A stretch of DNA of 64,000 nt, from assembly GCF_018873765.1 (NCBI RefSeq), contig NC_057922.1:16443563-16507562 (forward strand). Direction: 5' to 3'. Shown here in pieces: positions 58,400 to 64,000 of this stretch; position 1 is the first letter of the stretch, and every line of letters starts with the position of its first letter. This DNA comes from Telopea speciosissima. Its lineage: Eukaryota > Streptophyta > Magnoliopsida > Proteales > Proteaceae. Both the position numbers and the translations under genes were made by a program. The notes beneath the pieces are model-generated. The model was not told the origin of the DNA. It searched no databases and saw only the letters and a program-made list of their open reading frames with translations.

Positions 58400-59560
58400 T
58401 AAATTACACGGCGACCCCCTCAGTTTTGCCCTAGATACATTATGATCCCACGTGTTTCTAAAATGTACACTCGGACCCCTTGAGTTTAGGTTACTTGTTA
58501 CATTTTGCCCCACTCTATTAGAGCATTCTCGTTAGTTGTTGACGTGTTGGTCATTGATGCTTTAAAATGATAAATATACCCAATGGGGTGTGAGCTTACC
58601 ATTTTGCCCATAGGACAACGCCCAAACTTCACACTATCGTCTCTGTTACTTGTCTCTGCTAGCTTTCTTCTTCTTCCTCCTGCAAACTCACCTGCCCCCA
58701 CCCCTTTGCAACCCCATCCACGCAGGCTTAACCCCCCCCCCCCCCCCCACTCTCTTTTTATTTTTCTTATTTCATTTTCCCGCAACCTCATCCGCCCTCA
58801 CCCCTCTGCAACTCCGCAATTTAAACCCTAACTCAACCTAGTTTTATTTTATGAGAACACTTGCCCACCAACATGAGTTGTCCCCTTCTACGAACCGCTG
58901 CCTTTGCCGTCAAATATTCCGATACCTGAACAGAAGGATGCCGAAGGAAAAAATATAATGGGTTCATTGGTTTTGCGTTCTGGTCTCAGGACCCTGATCA
59001 GAAGGACGCCGAAGGCCAGTGATGTTGTAGGCTGCAAAATCCTGGGTGGCAACGTCTCTATAGATCACCACCAATGGAGGACTTATATTTGAAATTGGAT
59101 TGATTCTGGCCTGTTGGATCCTCCCAAGAGGGTTGTCACTGGACTCATCCGAGGTATCGTCAATTATTTTCGTGGCTTACAATGACCATTCTAGCCACTG
59201 GTTTTTGCGGTTTTGGATTTATGAAATCGGAAAATGGTGGGTGTATATTTTTTTCTTTTCCGTCCTATGGGGTCCTCATTAGAGGGTTGCCGGAGTTTGC
59301 AGAGCACTCATTGGTACTGGTATAGGACAATGTCAGCTCTAGAGGTCGCCACTGCAGATCCCTTAACCTCCTGTGGCCGTTAAGGTCTCCAAGAGGGGGA
59401 TTTGGAGTTGTTTTAATTGAAGGGCAAAATTGCCATTTCAATTTTATGCTTAACACCAATGCTTAACACCATCCACTCTTGGGGGTTTGAGTGTATATTT
59501 TAGAAACACAGAGGGTCATATTGTATTTAGGGAAAACTCAGGGGGTCGCCATGTAATTTA
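58400..59560. mobile_element. 1.16 kb element with about 80-bp terminal inverted repeats
   Basis: The left end TAAATTACACGGCGACCCCC (58400 on) and the right end GGGGGTCGCCATGTAATTTA (to 59560) are inverted. The match continues inward through CCTAGATACATTATGATCCC and GTTTCTAAAATGTACACTC. Three diverged copies of AGAAGGAYGCCGAAGG-type words occur near 58932 and 58999. The short ORFs inside have no known domain. The ends suggest a Mutator-like element. No target duplication is obvious. Confidence 0.7.
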
Positions 59561-60914
59561 TCCTTTTTTAAAACTAATCCCAACAGTTAATTGATATGAA
59601 AACGATTGCTTTGCTAATAACAATTTGGATATGTGAAAACTGCAAATTAGTGATCATCATAGTGGGTTAACTTATTGATTAAAAATAGTTATTTTTCTTA
59701 TTATGGGAGGTGATCGATATAGCACAATAGCTTATTACCCAAAAAAAGACAAAGATATAGCACAATAGCTGTTGCACCAGCCCTATATATTGCAACAGAC
59801 AATATATAAATTACCGTTTGGCGAACACTGTTCGCCGGCCTGCATTCAGATTATTTGATGCATAGTTAGGCTTCCCATCTTGAGGCCAGCCAAAGAAGAC
59901 CAGCTATTAACTTGTTGGCCCAAACAAAGTATCACTAGTGGAAAAAGTTGTTCAAAAAATGATTACAAGGTCAAGGTAGAACCAAAGCCTACATAAAAAA
60001 TGGGATAAAGAACGGTAATTAGTCGCGCAACGGGGCGTGTACCTGTGTCCAAATATAATCGCACACGAAATAACCGACACACCCTATGAAAAGGCGTAAA
60101 ATCTAATAAATATAGCTCAACTAAATTAGTTATACTTAAGAGTAAGTCGCATGACTAAAAAATAAGATAAAAGAAAATCCCAATGCTTTACACATCAACA
60201 CAACAATATTGGGTTACCTAATTGGCTTTGCATGGAAATGCTTACAAAGTGGACTGTCACTCATGCAACTTTCACTCTTTCCATTGATGGTATCATGGTA
60301 GAAAAGAAAAGCAAGATATGGAATGCATAAAAAGTCGATAAAAAGAAGGAAAAGTTTTGGGGGAAGGGAAATTTATCTTCTCAATTGCGATGCATAGTTT
60401 AGTGCATTATACTTGAGAATCCAATCGTTCATCCAATACCTGAAAAGATAAAAAGACATCACTGTTCATATTTTTATGATTGAATTATTATTTTATTTTT
60501 TATTTTTTGATTGAAGGTTGGATTATTAAGTATGGACCGCACTTAAGAGGATGAAAATCCTGCACTATGTGCAACCTTGAGCGAATGTGCTTTGATTTTC
60601 CAAGAAAATTGAACCGGTTCGATGTCGATTTTTATTAGGTTTTGTATTCGGTTGAGACACTATTTTAGCATTCATGAATCATCCACAAAGATTTATCCAA
60701 AATAAACCCCCCCCCCCCCCAACAAACACTTCACCAGTAGTAAATAATATAGAATACTGAACCTCCAACTACTAATACAGATTTGGCTTTTTATGTTTTA
60801 CAGTGCCCCCACCAACTACTAATACAGATTACAGAACTTGAATTCTAAATAAATACTAAGATTTTGATAAACCTAGTAGATTACAGAACTTGAATCAATA
60901 AAATCATGAATTGA
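59561..60914. other. Spacer, no gene seen
   Basis: AT-rich sequence with a C-run (60707-60719) and a repeated ACTACTAATACAGATT near 60767 and 60816. No recognisable gene or element ends. Confidence 0.5.
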
Positions 60915-61940
60915 ATGAAAAAGTTTGGCTTTTGTTTCCATTTGACTCCATGTGCAATTTGGCTCTTTCTGCGACCATTAATTGGCCTTCATTTCTGGCA
61001 AAGTATTTCTAACATCCTTTCTGCAATGAGACTTTCAGAGGCTTTGATAGAAATGTTTACTCCTTGCTATCTTAAGATATTCAATCTAGTCAAGATACAC
61101 AAGATGTCCTTTCTCATGCCTTTATCTAGAACTTCTACTGCATTTCATCTCCCACTTCTTGGTGTTTATCAATTACCGTGTTGGTTTCTTTTCTTCTTGC
61201 TACCTTTCCTACATCTTAAACTGTCAAAGGCCTTGCTAAACGTAAGGCCTTCAAGATCTCCCATTTGGCCTTTGCTAATGATTTCATTATCTTCTCCAAG
61301 GCCGATCTCCCTTTGGTTAAGGCTTCTATGTCTTGCTTGCACCACTTTGAAGATATGTTGGGCCTCCATATCAATCTTTTGAAATCTCTCTTGTTCTTGG
61401 CTAGGGTTTCTGAGAATGATAGGGCTTGTTTGAAGAACATTACTGGTTTTTCTTTAGGTTGTTATTGGCCAAGAAGAAAAGTATTTAAGTTTGCTGGGTC
61501 TACTATAGACTCCTTCGTAATGACTCTATTTGGATTGCTCCCTTTATTTTTTATGCTTCTTGGGTCTAGAAAAAGGTTTTGAAGCTTAAACCCTAGCTTA
61601 TGAGGTCATCAACTCCTTTATTGATGATGGTGCCTCCACTGGATAATAGTTGGACCATTGACATTCCCAGGGAGCCCTCCGTTTAGTCGTTGACATTTAT
61701 TTACAACTTCGGCTATGACGGTTTGCCATGGTTTTAGACATTTCTCAGCATGATGATTGCCCCTCCCCCCTTTCCTACCCCTAGTTGTCTGTTATCTGGT
61801 CTGCTTTCGGGTATCCCCAAAAGGCCCACTGATAGTGGTCATATTTTTTTCTTGATTTGCCTCTTCTTTGGGCCTCTTCAACTTCAAGTCGGCTTGATAT
61901 GTCATTCGGGCTCATGGCCCCGTTACTCCTTATAGGATTG
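60915..61940 (+). pseudogene. Degenerate LINE reverse transcriptase fragment
   Basis: In frames broken by stops and shifts, the plus strand reads like a plant L1-type LINE reverse transcriptase: SHLAFANDFIIFSKADLP, FEDMLGLHINLLKS and SENDRACLKNITGFSLG, around 61250-61460. The sequence then jumps to KVFKFAGSTIDS, which normally lies about 50 residues further on, so there is an internal deletion near 61461. The catalytic FADD box reads FAND. It is not functional. Confidence 0.8.
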
Positions 61941-62343
61941 AATGGCAACATCCAGGAGGAGGTGAATTGGGTGATGATGCTTTCTTACATTGTTTTGCAA
62001 TATGTAGCAAATAATTAAAATAACAATGCAATAACAAAATGCAAGAGTAAGAGATAGTGACACAATCGATTTTAGAGTGGTCAGGATTCACCAATCTTAC
62101 GGCTACTACCAGAGCTATATAGGCCAAGGGTTTCCACTATAAGGATCCCTTTCCAAATGGTAGGAATCAAGTCTTACACCTTTCAATCACAATCTTTCAG
62201 ATTGAGCATCCGATCACATAGATCAAAGATTTCTTACCCAAGCCATACAGACCAAGGATTTCTATCCAAATCACACGGATAAAAAATTTCTTTTTTCAGT
62301 TGCAGAACACATCTGCAAGCACCACACTAGCTGTAGAAGACAT

Positions 62344-62922
62344 CTACAAGTTTGTTTTGATAGCTGAAATTTCAATCAAATAAAATGCATGAGAAACACA
62401 ATAAGATAACCAAAACCAAGGAGTGGAATATGACAAATCTGTCGTACATGCAATTGATAGGGTCTTCCAGGTTAGGGTAAGGGCAAGCTCAATAGTTTCC
62501 CTAGAAAAAGGGCTGAAACCATAGTTTACAATATGACTCGACATGTGACAAATATCCTTGTTGGTAGGGATGGGCATGGCAGAAAAAGCCATGTGATTTC
62601 CCATAATGATGAATGATAGTCTGTTTGGTCCCCACTTTCCCAGATGCCAATCTAGCAAACAAAGCACAACATTTTCTAGTAAATTGTCAGTGACGGTGAT
62701 GTTGGAGAGCCAGGTGTGGGTGCCAAAGTCTTTGATTAGAATCAGCAAGAGCTTATACACCTCCCAAGATATGGTGTTGACCATCTCGACGTTGAAGGAG
62801 CCGACCACGAAGAAACACCTGCAACCGACATCGAGGATGCGAAAGCCAATGCGAAAGACGTTGAGTTCCAAAAGCGAGAGGCAGGGTCGAAGGCACAAAT
62901 TGAAGTGAGGGAATGGATACAT
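62344..62922 (-). other. Unrecognised 192-codon open frame
   Basis: This is the longest open frame in the right-hand 10 kb outside repeats. I recognise no domain, and other frames over 62606-62930 are open on the plus strand too (for example an acidic EETPATDIEDAKANAKDVEF stretch). It could be a chance ORF, a decayed gene or part of a transposon. The surrounding 61941-64000 shows no other structure beyond A-rich runs near 63848-63859. Confidence 0.2.
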
Positions 62923-64000
62923 TGATGCAAGGTAAGGACAATGATGTACTAGGGCTTGAGGTCGCCAGCGTCTGCAGCGGCAAAAACCTCATCAGCATCG
63001 GTTCCATCCCTCCTTCCTGGAAATGCAACAATTCAAGTTCAATGATTCTCACAAGTTGTCAAGTCCTTTCTCAAGATGATATTTTCGTGCATGCTCAATT
63101 TTTTTTGTAATTCAAATGAATCAAGCCTTCATGTAGGCAACAAACTAGTTGTTAAAATAGCTATTAGAGTCAATCATGGGTTTTCTCAAGGATAAAAGAT
63201 ATTCAACTTGTTGTGGTCTTTAAGAAAACTACTTCTTTGTCCAAGAAATCTAGCTATCCAAAACACATAATCATGTGGAACCTTTTAGATTCAACACTCC
63301 TTGGCACAACTGATCAGGTTTCAAATGATACATTTAATAAAGGAGAAGACAAGACAATTAAACCCTAATCAGAGCCTTGACAAAGGAGAAACATTGTAGA
63401 AATAGGGAGAAACTAGACGGACAAGTAGATCTTCAATCTGAAGATGGATTAGGGTTTAAAGGATACGCAGAGGAGGCACTCCAAATTAATTGCCGATGAA
63501 ACCCATAAACCATAATAGAAGGCTCAAGATAAGAAAAAAAACACACAATAGAACAACATCGAAATGTCTATCAACAAAATAGAGGAAACACTGATTACAC
63601 TTTCATCAAAAAATGTTGCGCTATGTGTGTGGTTTAGTCCCACATCAATTGTGTGCGTGTGGTGTGTGTTGTGTATATCCGTCATTCCACGGTCCTAAAA
63701 GTCGATTAACCTTTTGGAATTGATGTGTTGTTTGTGCGATTCCACTTTCATCAAAAAATTTGAAGAAACACTACCAACAACAAGCATGGAAGCACAAAAA
63801 AACCACAAGAAAAAAAAAATCCGAACAAAAACCAAAGAATGTGAAAAAAAAAAAAAAAAACTAACAAAGAAGAGAAGAAGAAAAATGAACAAAGAAACTT
63901 TGGTCCGAAGCCTCGCCAAGGAGGAAAACTCCAAGCAATGTGTCTGTTCAGACTCCTAGGAAATGAAATTCTTTTAGGCTATGTTTGGATGCCAAGAAAA

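Overview
This is nuclear DNA of a flowering plant. The genes have GT-AG introns and plant-specific families: an E-class pentatricopeptide repeat protein, an AMT1 ammonium transporter, and a thylakoid-targeted Ctp protease. The non-coding DNA is full of plant transposable elements, including Au SINEs, RTE-type LINE tails, Copia-type LTR elements primed by initiator tRNA-Met, hAT and Mutator-type MITEs, and an endogenous pararetrovirus. Nothing suggests a grass. A woody dicot or early-diverging eudicot is a reasonable guess, but I cannot name the species.

Five protein-coding genes are supported. (1) 548-13335, minus: the first nine exons of a chloroplast carboxyl-terminal processing peptidase (CtpA family). 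Its catalytic 3' exons lie beyond the left edge. (2) 15579-26156, plus: a complete nine-exon class III alcohol dehydrogenase / S-nitrosoglutathione reductase of 379 residues. (3) 29672-31294, plus: an intronless PPR protein of 540 residues. (4) 32118-33623, minus: an intronless AMT1 ammonium transporter of 501 residues. (5) 43648-53125, minus: a three-exon gene of 521 residues resembling RPM1-interacting protein 13. From about 53.2 kb to the right end I find only repeats, one degenerate LINE and unrecognised ORFs.

The genes do not form a pathway. Genes 1 and 2 are divergent across a 2.2 kb spacer, genes 3 and 4 are convergent, and genes 4 and 5 are separated by about 10 kb of repeats. Three of the five are stretched by large insertions in single introns. 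A 3.2 kb non-autonomous LTR element (3210-6410) sits in ctpA intron 5. A related but younger 3.36 kb element (19761-23118) sits in GSNOR intron 4. A rearranged endogenous caulimovirid (47179-51232) sits in the 7.8 kb first intron of the RIN13-like gene.

The most interesting structure is at 50081-51232. Two copies of a 35S-like viral promoter lie as an inverted repeat facing outward around a decayed viral ORF. Any primary transcript of the host gene crosses both arms and could fold into a stem of about 250 bp. Other points of note are the two LTR elements that share internal sequence but have unrelated LTRs, the G-box-bearing 220-bp tandem array upstream of AMT1, and several datable nested MITEs with clean target-site duplications.
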